Below, one piece after another: positions 40,660-48,768 of a DNA stretch of 55,366 nucleotides. This stretch comes from Stomatobaculum longum. GTDB taxonomy: Bacteria > Bacillota > Clostridia > Lachnospirales > Lachnospiraceae. The position numbers and the translations under genes are program-made. Below the pieces are notes generated by a model. It saw only the letters and a list, made by a program, of their open reading frames with translations. It was not told the DNA's origin and searched no databases. Each line of letters starts with the position of its first letter. Position 1 is the first letter of the stretch. The stretch is from contig JH590861.1 in NCBI GenBank assembly GCA_000242235.1, forward strand, positions 1 through 55,366. The letters are read 5' to 3'.

Positions 40660-41597
40660 GTCAGGGAAAAAAGATTGCGACCCGCGAGAGCTACGGCAGA
40701 ACCCTCGCGGAACTTGGAAAAGAACATGAAGATTTTCTCGTACTGGATGCCGATCTCGCGGGTTCCACAAAGACCGCGGTGTTCCGCAAGGCATTTCCGG
40801 AGCGCCACATCAACTGCGGCATCGCCGAACAGAACATGATCGGTGTCGCAGCCGGCATTGCCGCGACCGGGCGCGTCGCGTTTGCGAGCTCGTTTGCGAT
40901 GTTTGCGGCGGGCAGAGCCTATGAGCAGATTCGGAATTCCGTCGGCTATCCGCAGCTCAATGTGAAGATTGCGGCGACCCACGGCGGCATCTCGGTCGGC
41001 GAGGATGGCGCGACCCACCAGTGCAACGAGGACTTTGCGCTGATGCGCACCATCCCGGGCATGGTGGTCATGGTGCCGTCGGATGATGTTGAGGCCGAGG
41101 CCATGGTGCGCGCCGCGTATGCGCACAAGGGACCGGTCTACATGCGCTTTAGCCGCCTTGCGACGCCGGTGTTCAACAATCCCGAGACCTACCGGTTTGA
41201 AATCGGCAAGGCGATTACAATGCGCGAGGGCAAGGATGTCGCGATTATCGCGGCGGGTCTTCCGGTCGCTTCTGCGATGGAGGCAGCGGAGAAGCTCGCG
41301 GCCGAGGGCATTGAAGCGCGTGTCATCGACATGCACACCATTAAGCCGCTCAATGAGGAGGCTGTGCTTCGCGCAGCCAAGGAAATCGGCAAGATTGTCA
41401 CGGTCGAGGAGCACTCGGTCATCGGCGGTCTCGGCTCCGCAGTTGCGGAAGTGCTCGCAGAGCAGTGCCCGGCAAAGTTAAAGCGTGTCGGCGTCTATGA
41501 CCGTTACACGGAGTCCGGCCCCGCAGAGGCACTGATTCATCACTACGGTCTGGACGGCGAGGGTGTGTATAGCGCGGTCAAGGCCTTTCTCGCGTAA
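40656..41597 (+). CDS. Transketolase, C-terminal subunit
   Basis: 313 aa pyrimidine-binding and C-terminal half of the split transketolase. Features: DADLAGSTKT near 27-36, the ThDP-contact Glu in INCGIAEQNMIGVAAG near 51-66, FASSFAMFAAGRAYEQIR near 75 and the GISVGEDGATHQ loop near 108-119. The ATG overlaps the upstream stop by 4 bases, after GGCGGAGGAG. It pairs with the 39829 product to form the active site. The aminotransferase gene follows after 42 bases with no terminator. Confidence 0.95.
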   Translation: MSQGKKIATRESYGRTLAELGKEHEDFLVLDADLAGSTKTAVFRKAFPERHINCGIAEQNMIGVAAGIAATGRVAFASSFAMFAAGRAYEQIRNSVGYPQLNVKIAATHGGISVGEDGATHQCNEDFALMRTIPGMVVMVPSDDVEAEAMVRAAYAHKGPVYMRFSRLATPVFNNPETYRFEIGKAITMREGKDVAIIAAGLPVASAMEAAEKLAAEGIEARVIDMHTIKPLNEEAVLRAAKEIGKIVTVEEHSVIGGLGSAVAEVLAEQCPAKLKRVGVYDRYTESGPAEALIHHYGLDGEGVYSAVKAFLA

Positions 41598-41639
41598 CGG
41601 AACAGAGACCGCCACAGGCCTAAGAGGCAGGGGGAGAGA

Positions 41640-42740
41640 ATGGAGAAAAAAATACTGGTGACGCGTTCTTCGCTGCCGCCGCTCGAAGAGTATGTCGAAG
41701 AGATTCGCGATATTTTTGAGAGTCGCTGGCTCACCAATATGGGAGTCAAGCACGAGGCTTTGACCGAGGAACTCCGCCGCTTTTTCGATGTTCCGGAGGT
41801 AACGCTCTTTCAGAACGGTCATCTCGCGCTTGAGTTTGCCCTGCAGGCGCTCGGCCTCCGCGGCGAAGTGATTACAACGCCCTTTACCTTTGCCTCGACG
41901 ACCTGGGCCATTGTCCGCGCGGGACTCACACCGGTCTTTTGCGACATTGACCCCGAAACCTACACGCTGGATCCGGCAAAACTCGAGGCACTGATTACTC
42001 CGCGCACGGCGGCAATTCTGCCCGTCCATGTCTACGGCACGCTCTGTGATACCGACGCGCTCGCGGAGATTGCGGCGCGCCATCATCTCCCGCTGATCTA
42101 TGATGCGGCGCATGCGTTCGGGGTGAAAAAAGACGGAAAGAGTGCGGCCTCGTTCGGTGATGTCGCGATGTTCTCGTTCCATGCGACCAAGGTATTTCAC
42201 ACGATTGAGGGCGGCGCGGTCTGCTGTCATGATCCGGAACTGAGTCAGAAATTGTTCCGACTCAAAAATTTCGGCATTCAGGAGAACGAGACCTACTGTA
42301 TCGGCGGCAACGGCAAGATGAACGAATTTGAGGCGGCCATGGGGCTCTGCAACCTCCGGCATTTTCCCGAGGAGATTACCAAGCGGAAGCAGGTCTATGA
42401 GCGGTATCGGGAGCGACTCACGGGTGTCACAGGGCTTAAGCTCCCGCCGCAACAGGCGAATGTGACGCCGAACTACGCCTACTTCCCCGTCGTCTTCCTG
42501 GATGCCTACGGGGAGACGCGGGATGAGGCGGCAGAGCGCCTGCAGGCGAGAGGCTACTTCCCGCGGAAGTACTTTTATCCCTGCACCAACGCGTTTCCCT
42601 TCCTCGGACAGCGCTACACGCCGGAGAGCACGCCGATTGCGGCAGCCGTTTCCAGACGTGTGCTGACCCTGCCGCTCTATGCGGATTTGGAATGCGCGGA
42701 CGTGGACGAAATCTGCCGCATCCTGCGGCGTGAAGTTTGA
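41640..42740 (+). CDS. DegT/DnrJ/EryC1/StrS-type aminotransferase
   Basis: 366 aa PLP enzyme of the sugar aminotransferase class, which adds an amino group to keto-sugars, usually nucleotide-linked. The Schiff-base Lys is residue 184 in SFHATKVFHTIEGG; PLP-contact Asp and His lie in YDAAHAFGV near 155-163; TTPFTFASTTWA near 80 is typical, as is the late RKYFYPCTNAFPF block near 305. GGGGGAGAG precedes the ATG. Lies between split transketolase and a HAD phosphatase in one apparent operon, so its substrate may come from pentose/heptose phosphate chemistry. Exact substrate unknown. Confidence 0.9.
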   Translation: MEKKILVTRSSLPPLEEYVEEIRDIFESRWLTNMGVKHEALTEELRRFFDVPEVTLFQNGHLALEFALQALGLRGEVITTPFTFASTTWAIVRAGLTPVFCDIDPETYTLDPAKLEALITPRTAAILPVHVYGTLCDTDALAEIAARHHLPLIYDAAHAFGVKKDGKSAASFGDVAMFSFHATKVFHTIEGGAVCCHDPELSQKLFRLKNFGIQENETYCIGGNGKMNEFEAAMGLCNLRHFPEEITKRKQVYERYRERLTGVTGLKLPPQQANVTPNYAYFPVVFLDAYGETRDEAAERLQARGYFPRKYFYPCTNAFPFLGQRYTPESTPIAAAVSRRVLTLPLYADLECADVDEICRILRREV

Positions 42741-42748
42741 GAGGAAAC

Positions 42749-43477
42749 ATGATTAAAGCAATTATTTTTGATCTCGACGATACGCTCTACAACTTCAAGG
42801 CGGCTCAACGGGCAGGCGCAGACGCCTGGGCAGCCTATGCGAAAGAACAGTTTCAGCTCCCCGAAGAGCAGACGCGCCGCGAAATAGAAGCGCTGATTGC
42901 CGAGCAGGCGGAGAAAATGGGGCCCATCGCGGCGTCTCATAACCGCGTGTTGCGCGCGGAACTCTGGCTTGCAAAGCGAAATCTCCCTGTCTTTCCACAC
43001 GCGACCGCGCTCGCAGAGCGCTACTGGCAGGCACTGCTGGATGCGATGGTGCCGCAGGAAGGTGCCGTCGAAATGCTCCGGGATCTGCAGATGCGAGGCT
43101 TTCTGATCGGCATCGGCACGAATATGACCGCCTATGTGCAGTACAAGAAGATTGAGAAACTGGGGCTCGGCGACATCGTCGACTTCATCGTGACAAGTGA
43201 GGAGTGCGGCGTGGACAAGCCGCTCCGCCACTTCTTTAAGTACAGCGCGAAGAAGGCAAACGAGACGCTGGCGCGCGCGGGAAGAGCGGAGCGCATCGAG
43301 ATGAACGAGATACTCTTTGTCGGGGACTCCGTAAAACACGACCTCGAGGGTGCCCATGCGGCAAAGATGCAGGCCCTGCTCTTTGACCCGGAGAATGCGC
43401 ATCCGGAAGAAGAGGAGCGGATACAACGCTTCTCCGAGCTCCCGGAAGTGTTGAAGCGCCTCTCCGCCGAGATGTGA
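42749..43477 (+). CDS. HAD family hydrolase (phosphatase)
   Basis: 242 aa haloacid-dehalogenase-type phosphatase. Motif I FDLDDT with nucleophile Asp 8 and acid/base Asp 10, motif II with Thr in GIGTNMT near 115, motif III Lys in CGVDKP near 153, and motif IV VGDSVKHDLEGA near 190. The helical cap between motifs I and II (about 15-90) makes it subfamily I, near the YjjG/pyrimidine-nucleotidase branch. ATG 42749 has GAGAGGAAAC upstream; a TTG 12 bases earlier overlaps the previous stop. Last gene of the transketolase unit, ended by a terminator 18 bases after its stop. Confidence 0.9.
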   Translation: MIKAIIFDLDDTLYNFKAAQRAGADAWAAYAKEQFQLPEEQTRREIEALIAEQAEKMGPIAASHNRVLRAELWLAKRNLPVFPHATALAERYWQALLDAMVPQEGAVEMLRDLQMRGFLIGIGTNMTAYVQYKKIEKLGLGDIVDFIVTSEECGVDKPLRHFFKYSAKKANETLARAGRAERIEMNEILFVGDSVKHDLEGAHAAKMQALLFDPENAHPEEEERIQRFSELPEVLKRLSAEM

Positions 43478-43494
43478 GGAATGGATAGAGTACG

Positions 43495-43524
43495 AAAAAA
43501 GCAGCCGAAAGGCTGCTTTTTTGT
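43495..43524. terminator. Bidirectional terminator between HAD gene and ftsH
   Basis: AAAAAAGCAGCC / GGCTGCTTTTTT with a GAAA loop; works for the plus-strand transketolase unit and the minus-strand ftsH. Confidence 0.93.
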
Positions 43525-43585
43525 ATTACAAAATATAAGCGTTGCGGGAGGCCGTGCGTTTCGTGCCCTGTCCGTGGGCTATGGC

Positions 43586-45490
43586 TCACTGCAGGCTTTC
43601 GTCGCTGTGGAACGGCTTTGCAAGCGAAGCGTAGGCCGAGGGACGGTTCAGAATATCCATGAACTGCTCGCCGGTGATGGTCTCCTTCTCATAGAGGAAC
43701 TGTGCGAGCTCGTTTAGCTTGTCCTTGTTCTCGCGGAGCAGGGCAACGGCTTTGTCGTGTTGCTCCTGTACCAGGGTTACAACGCGCTTATCGATTTCCT
43801 CTAGGGTCTTTTCCGAGCAGGTCGAGTGTGTTTCGTCGCCGAGATAGCGGCTGTCGCGCTGGGAGAGCTGGACCATGCCAAACTGTGGATCCATGCCGTA
43901 CTGGGTAATCAAAGCTCTCGCAATCTTGGTCGCCTGCTCAATGTCGTTCGAGGCGCCTGTCGTGATCACACCGAACTCGACTTCCTCGGCGGCGCGGCCT
44001 GCGGTGTAGGTGCAAATCTTATTCAGCAGGTCTTCCTTGCTGTAGAGGTATTTGTCGTGTTCTTCGATCTGGAGGGTGTAGCCGAGCGCGCCGGAGGTGC
44101 GGGGGATAATCGTGATTTTCTGCACCGGTGCGGAGTGACTCTGCAGAGCTGCAACCAAAGCGTGACCAATCTCATGGTAGGCGACGGTCGCCTTTTCTTT
44201 GTCGGTCAGCACTGCGTTTTTCTTCTGGTAGCCCGCGATGACGGTCTCGACGCTCTCTTCGAGGTCCTGCTGGTTTGCAACCTTGCGGCCGCTTCGAACC
44301 GCGCGGAGCGCCGCTTCGTTGATGATGTTCGCAAGCTCGGCGCCGGAAGCACCGGAGGCCATGCGCGCAATCGTGTGGAAGTTCACATTGTCCGCGAGAC
44401 GCACCTTCTTTGCGTGCACCTTGAGGATTTCTTCTCTGCCCTTTAAATCCGGGAGTTCCACCGGAATCCGGCGGTCAAAGCGGCCGGGGCGGAGGAGAGC
44501 CGGATCCAGGGATTCGGGGCGGTTGGTCGCCGCGAGGATGATGACGCCCGAATTCCCCTCGAAGCCGTCCATCTCGGTGAGCAGCTGATTTAAGGTCTGC
44601 TCGCGCTCGTCATTGCCGCCAATCGAACCGGCCGTGCGCTTGCCGCCGATGGCATCGATCTCGTCGATAAAGACAATACAGGGAGCTTTCGCCTTGGCCT
44701 GCTGGAAGAGGTCGCGCACCTTCGAGGCGCCCATACCGACAAACATCTCGACGAATTCCGAGCCGGAAATCGAGAAGAAAGGAACGTTCGACTCACCGGC
44801 AACAGCCTTGGCGAGCAGGGTCTTACCGGTTCCGGGCGGGCCGACGAGCAGGATGCCCTTCGGCATCTGCGCGCCGATCGCGGTGTACCGGCTCGGATCC
44901 TTTAAATACTGCACAATTTCCTGCAGACTTTCTTTTGCCTCGTCCTCCCCGGCCACATCGTGGAAGTGGATGCCGTCGGTGGACTTTACATATTCCTTGG
45001 CATTGCTCTTGCCGAAGTTGCCGAAGGGGCTGCCGCCGAGACCGCCGCCCATGCCGCCGCCCATCTTGGAGGCGAGCGAGCTGAACTGGCGGCTCAGAAT
45101 CTGCCAGAAAATGATCATGAAGATAATCGGGATGACCCAGTTGTAGAGGAGCTTCTCCATGGGCGTCTGCACATGAACGATGTCGGTGCGGAAATCCGCG
45201 CCCGCGCTGTAGAGCCGCTGGGTCAGATCCGGGTCTGTCATGACGCCGGTTTTATAGATGGCGCTCTGTCCCTTCTCCGTGAATACAATCTGGTTTGTGT
45301 CCACCTGAACCTTGTCAATTTTCTTCTGGGACGTCAGATCCATGAAGACATTATAAGAAACTTCTTTAATTCTCGCGTTTTGCAGCTGTGGCATAACAAC
45401 TGCATTCAGAATCAGAGTAATGAGAAGAATCACAAAGTACAGATTGGGAATCAGCGGTGTGGGCTGTTTGGGGTTCTTGTTCTCCTGCAT
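43586..45490 (-). CDS. ftsH: ATP-dependent zinc metalloprotease FtsH
   Basis: 634 aa membrane-anchored AAA+ protease that degrades damaged membrane and short-lived regulatory proteins. Two N-terminal membrane segments (about 14-36 and 127-147, flanking an outer domain), then AAA: Walker A GPPGTGKT near 217, Walker [11 protein letters not shown] near 270, second region of homology RPGRFDRR near 330, and the zinc site HEIGH near 435 with its downstream Asp. ATG 45490 has AAAGGAGAAA upstream on the minus strand; an upstream frame extension lies before the promoter -10 and is rejected. Full length. Confidence 0.97.
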   Translation of the reverse strand: MQENKNPKQPTPLIPNLYFVILLITLILNAVVMPQLQNARIKEVSYNVFMDLTSQKKIDKVQVDTNQIVFTEKGQSAIYKTGVMTDPDLTQRLYSAGADFRTDIVHVQTPMEKLLYNWVIPIIFMIIFWQILSRQFSSLASKMGGGMGGGLGGSPFGNFGKSNAKEYVKSTDGIHFHDVAGEDEAKESLQEIVQYLKDPSRYTAIGAQMPKGILLVGPPGTGKTLLAKAVAGESNVPFFSISGSEFVEMFVGMGASKVRDLFQQAKAKAPCIVFIDEIDAIGGKRTAGSIGGNDEREQTLNQLLTEMDGFEGNSGVIILAATNRPESLDPALLRPGRFDRRIPVELPDLKGREEILKVHAKKVRLADNVNFHTIARMASGASGAELANIINEAALRAVRSGRKVANQQDLEESVETVIAGYQKKNAVLTDKEKATVAYHEIGHALVAALQSHSAPVQKITIIPRTSGALGYTLQIEEHDKYLYSKEDLLNKICTYTAGRAAEEVEFGVITTGASNDIEQATKIARALITQYGMDPQFGMVQLSQRDSRYLGDETHSTCSEKTLEEIDKRVVTLVQEQHDKAVALLRENKDKLNELAQFLYEKETITGEQFMDILNRPSAYASLAKPFHSDESLQ

Positions 45491-45521
45491 GGTTTCTCCT
45501 TTGCTTTGATATGTTATATAG

Positions 45522-45550
45522 TTTGTAGCACAAGCGTACAGGATAAGCAA
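45522..45550 (-). promoter_or_regulatory. ftsH promoter
   Basis: On the minus strand TTGCTT, 17-base spacer, TACAAA with TGC before the -10. Confidence 0.65.
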
Positions 45551-45607
45551 GAGATGGTGTGAAAAGTTTATCAAAAGATTAGAAATGAACGCGTTCGGCG
45601 CTGCCAT

Positions 45608-45980
45608 AGAGGAAAGACAGACCGGAAAAGTCGGAAATCGGCAAAGCGAGAATGCGAATCAAGCAAGGCAGAGGGAAGTGAGCACGAAAAGGAAAGGTGC
45701 GCCGTTGAAGATGAGCGTACAGGAGGAAAAGGCAGAGGTAAAAGCTACATAGAGAGGCGGCCTCGCGGGAAGGAAATAAGGTAGGGAAATACAGGTGTTT
45801 CCGCAGGAGAAAACCTGTGAAAAGAAGAATGGTGCCGCAAGAGACAAAACAGCGGGAGAGAAAGTCGGCAAAAGAAAGAGAAGCAAAGGAAAGAGGAAAT
45901 GAACCGGAAGAGATAAAGCGCGAGAAAAAGAAAGGCTGTCGGATCAGAGACGAGAAGAAAAAGCAAAGGATTTGCGATAC
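45608..45980. other. Purine-rich gene-free island
   Basis: About 370 bases in which the plus strand is dominated by A and G (runs such as GAAAGGAAAGAGGAAATG). Frames on both strands are open only because of composition: the minus-strand ones translate to Phe/Leu/Ser-rich strings and the plus-strand one to Lys/Glu/Arg-rich sequence running into the tRNA-Val antisense. A hairpin ACAGGT-G-TTTC / GAAA-ACCTGT lies at 45791-45818. No gene is supported. Confidence 0.6.
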
Positions 45981-46012
45981 AAAAAAACTCTGCCGATTAT
46001 CGGCAGAGTTTC
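45981..46012 (-). terminator. Rho-independent terminator of tRNA-Val
   Basis: On the minus strand AAACTCTGCCG / CGGCAGAGTTT with a five-base loop and T-run, 6 bases after the tRNA. Confidence 0.9.
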
Positions 46013-46017
46013 ATTCG

Positions 46018-46091
46018 TGGGACCGAGGAGGCTCGAACTCCTGACCTTTCGCGTGTGAGGCGAACGCTCATCCCAGCTGAGCTACGATCCC
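46018..46091 (-). tRNA. tRNA-Val (CAC)
   Basis: 74 bases on the minus strand. Acceptor GGGATCG / CGGTCCC, D arm GCTC/GAGC, anticodon stem TTCGC/GCGAA with loop CTCACAC (anticodon CAC), T arm AGGAG/CTCCT with TTCGAGC; discriminator A. CCA not encoded. Confidence 0.96.
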
Positions 46092-46106
46092 GCAAAGCAC
46101 TTGTTT

Positions 46107-46134
46107 ATAATAGCACATCGGCGCCAGAATGCAA
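46107..46134 (-). promoter_or_regulatory. tRNA-Val promoter inside an inverted repeat
   Basis: On the minus strand TTGCAT, 16-base spacer, TATTAT, with TGC before the -10; start expected within 10-15 bases of the tRNA 5' end. The promoter is bracketed by a perfect 10-bp inverted repeat, AAAGCACTTG at 46094-46103 and CAAGTGCTTT at 46132-46141. Confidence 0.75.
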
Positions 46135-46175
46135 GTGCTTTTTGTGAAGAGCTGAAAAAGTGTAGTTCGATGCCT

Positions 46176-47465
46176 TTAATTCCGGAGACTCTCGAGGTCC
46201 TCGTAGAAGGTCGGCGCGGAGATGTTGACGCACTCGGGGTGGGTGATTTTCACTTCCCCGTCGGTTACGAGCGAGAGAATCGCAAAGCTCATCGCGACGC
46301 GGTGATCCAAGTAGCTCTCGACCTCGCCACCGTGAAGCGCAGCGCCACCGTCAATCATGAGGCCGTCTTCGGTCTCCGCGACCTTAGCGCCGAGGCGGCT
46401 TAGTCCCTCCGCCATGGTGTGAATGCGGTTCGACTCTTTCACTTTCAGTTCCGCGGCATCGCGAATCACAGTGCGTCCCTCGGCGCAGGCCGCGGCGACT
46501 GCGAGTACCGGAAGTTCGTCGATCAGGCGGGGAATCAGCTCGCCGCCGATTTCGGTGCCGTGGAGCGGCGCGTAGCGCACCAAAAGATCGGCTGCCGGTT
46601 CGCTGTCCTCGTTCCGGACATCCAGAACCTCTATCTTTGCGCCCATCGCGCGGAGCGCCGAAATAACGCCGTCCCGCGTCAGGTTGATGCCGACATTCCG
46701 GAGGACCACCTCGCTGCCCGGCACGATGCTTGCGCCGACCAGAAAGAAGGCAGCGGAGCTGATATCGCCCGGCACGGAAATTTCGGTGCCGTAGAGATTT
46801 TCGGTCTCGGAGACGGTGACGGCGGGGCGGCCCTCGAAGCTGCCGGTCGAGACCTTGGCGCCGAAGGCGCGAAGCATGCGCTCGGTGTGGTCGCGGGAGA
46901 GCGCGGGTTCGGTGACCGTGGTCTGTCCGGAGGCATAGAGCCCGGCGAGCAGCACGGCGGATTTCACTTGGGCAGAGGCAATCGGCGAGTTAAAGTGAAC
47001 GCCGTAGAGCTGTTTGCCGCGAATCGAAAGCGGCGCACAGTCGTTTCCGGAGATACTCTTGATATCGGCGCCCATCGCACAAAGCGGTGTGATGACGCGC
47101 TTCATCGGGCGGCGTTGAATCGACGCATCGCCGGTCAGAACGGAAGAGAAGCGCTGCGCGGCGAGCACGCCGCTTAAGAGTCGTGTGGTTGTGCCGCTGT
47201 TGCCGCAGTCGAGTGCCTCCGCAGGCGGCATGAGCTCCCGGAGTCCCCGCCCGAGAATCGTCACAGAGCTGCCGCGCTGTTCAATCCGTACGCCCATGCT
47301 GCGGAAGCAGCGTATGGTGGAGAGGCAGTCCTCGCCGGGCAGAAAGCCCTCGATTTCGGTCGTGCCGGTCGCGAGCGAGCCGAACATCACGGCGCGGTGT
47401 GAGATGGATTTGTCACCGGAAATGACGAGAGAGCCTCGGAGCGGCGTGGAAGCGGATAAGTGCAT
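46176..47465 (-). CDS. aroA: 3-phosphoshikimate 1-carboxyvinyltransferase (EPSP synthase)
   Basis: 429 aa, shikimate 3-phosphate + PEP to EPSP, sixth step of the aromatic amino acid pathway. GDKSISHRAVM near 18-28 (substrate Lys/Ser/His), CGNSGTTTRLLSG near 92-104, RRPMKR near 122, and the late ELKVKESNRI near 340 with the catalytic Lys/Glu. In place of the GNAGTAxRP of class I enzymes it reads GNSGTTTRL, which points to the class II type. AAAGGAG precedes the ATG on the minus strand. 29 bases after tyrA, same operon. Confidence 0.96.
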   Translation of the reverse strand: MHLSASTPLRGSLVISGDKSISHRAVMFGSLATGTTEIEGFLPGEDCLSTIRCFRSMGVRIEQRGSSVTILGRGLRELMPPAEALDCGNSGTTTRLLSGVLAAQRFSSVLTGDASIQRRPMKRVITPLCAMGADIKSISGNDCAPLSIRGKQLYGVHFNSPIASAQVKSAVLLAGLYASGQTTVTEPALSRDHTERMLRAFGAKVSTGSFEGRPAVTVSETENLYGTEISVPGDISSAAFFLVGASIVPGSEVVLRNVGINLTRDGVISALRAMGAKIEVLDVRNEDSEPAADLLVRYAPLHGTEIGGELIPRLIDELPVLAVAAACAEGRTVIRDAAELKVKESNRIHTMAEGLSRLGAKVAETEDGLMIDGGAALHGGEVESYLDHRVAMSFAILSLVTDGEVKITHPECVNISAPTFYEDLESLRN

Positions 47466-47494
47466 GGAAAACTCCTTTCTCTGCGTAGAGCAGA

Positions 47495-48583
47495 TCAGCG
47501 GTTCATCTCGAGTTCAAAGCCGTAGCCGTTTAAGAGAGTGGTAGCCTTCTGGCAGCTGTCGGCGTCATAGAATTCAATGCGGAGCGCGCCGTCGCCGCTC
47601 TCCCGGTTGTGATTGATGCCGATATTTTTGACATTTACGTTTCCGGCGGCGAGAATCGCGGCGATGATCGAAATCGCTCCCGGCTTGTCGGCGACATGCA
47701 CCGAGAACGAGTACTGCGCGCTGAGTAGGCCTGCGGCGTCACTGAACTGGTCGCGGAACCGTCCGGATTTCAGAAAGAGCTCGTGAATTGCCTGCATGTT
47801 GTCGTCCTGCAGGGCAGTGCGGATTCCCGCGAGCGCATCCATGTAGCGGTCAAGGACGGTGAGCACAGCGTCCCGGTTGGCAGAAAAAATCTGCTGCCAC
47901 ATGATGGGTGAAGAACTCGCAATGCGGGTGATGTCCTTAAAGCCGCCGGCTGCGAGCGAGCGCATGGTGTGTGCCTCGTTGTCCGTGTCCTTCACGAGGT
48001 TTACGAGCGCAGCCGCAATAAGATGCGGGAGATGGGAAATCGTTGCGACCGCTTGGTCGTGGGTCGCGGCGTCAATCACATAAGGGTTCGCAAGCATACG
48101 GTGTACGAGCGCCTCCATTCGCTTGCGCATCTCCGGGCGCGTCTCGGCGGTCGGGCAGAGCAGATAAAAGATGTTTTCGAGGAGCAGGGCATCCGAATAG
48201 ATATAACCGCTCTTTTCGGAACCGGCCATCGGGTGACCGCCCACGAACTGCGCGCCGAGGCCGAGGCGCAGCACTTCCCGTTCTATACTCTGTTTGCTGC
48301 TGCCGACATCGGTAATCAGCGTGTCCGCTGTCAGAATGTCGCGGAGCGCGGCGAGATAGCTGCTGTTGGTCTCCACCGGCGCGCAGAGAAACACCGCGTC
48401 ACAGTCGGCGAGGCAGGGCTCGGTGCCGGTGAGAATGCGGTCTACCGTGCCGTCCGCGCGCGCCTCTTCCAACATCTCCCGCGAGGGCATGTAGGCATAA
48501 ATTTGACAGTCCGGCTCCCCCGCTTTCAGTGCCTTTGCGATGGAACCTCCGATGAGTCCGAGACCGATGAAACCGTAAGTCAT
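47495..48583 (-). CDS. tyrA: Prephenate dehydrogenase with ACT domain
   Basis: 362 aa, NAD(P)-dependent conversion of prephenate to 4-hydroxyphenylpyruvate in tyrosine synthesis. Nucleotide loop FIGLGLIGGS near 5-14; catalytic-region GGHPMAGSEKSG near 114-125 and SHLPHLIAAALV near 182. A C-terminal ACT domain (about 290-360, VHVADKPGAISII) suggests feedback control by an amino acid, probably tyrosine. AGGAGG precedes the ATG. First gene of tyrA-aroA on the minus strand. Confidence 0.96.
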   Translation of the reverse strand: MTYGFIGLGLIGGSIAKALKAGEPDCQIYAYMPSREMLEEARADGTVDRILTGTEPCLADCDAVFLCAPVETNSSYLAALRDILTADTLITDVGSSKQSIEREVLRLGLGAQFVGGHPMAGSEKSGYIYSDALLLENIFYLLCPTAETRPEMRKRMEALVHRMLANPYVIDAATHDQAVATISHLPHLIAAALVNLVKDTDNEAHTMRSLAAGGFKDITRIASSSPIMWQQIFSANRDAVLTVLDRYMDALAGIRTALQDDNMQAIHELFLKSGRFRDQFSDAAGLLSAQYSFSVHVADKPGAISIIAAILAAGNVNVKNIGINHNRESGDGALRIEFYDADSCQKATTLLNGYGFELEMNR

Positions 48584-48607
48584 ATGTAACCTCCTGACAA
48601 TTCTTCT

Positions 48608-48636
48608 ATTTTATCGGCTCTGACTTTGACTGTCAA
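48608..48636 (-). promoter_or_regulatory. tyrA-aroA promoter
   Basis: On the minus strand TTGACA, 17-base spacer, TAAAAT; leader about 18 bases. Confidence 0.88.
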
Positions 48637-48670
48637 CAAAGGCAAAATTGTGCGCTATGCTGTAAATGTC

Positions 48671-48699
48671 TTGCAATTTTCTGTTAAAATTAGTAGAAT
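48671..48699 (+). promoter_or_regulatory. Promoter of the EF-G-like gene
   Basis: TTGCAA, 17-base spacer, TAGAAT; divergent from the tyrA promoter 35 bases away. Confidence 0.85.
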
Positions 48700-48768
48700 A
48701 ATTAGAGATAAAAGCTCGACCAAAACAGCTGTTATCGGGATATCAACGAATAGGAGGAGCTGTTCACA

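Noticed and set aside
45817-46044. 75-codon Lys/Glu-rich plus-strand frame
   Set aside because: Runs into tRNA-Val antisense and reflects the purine-rich composition.
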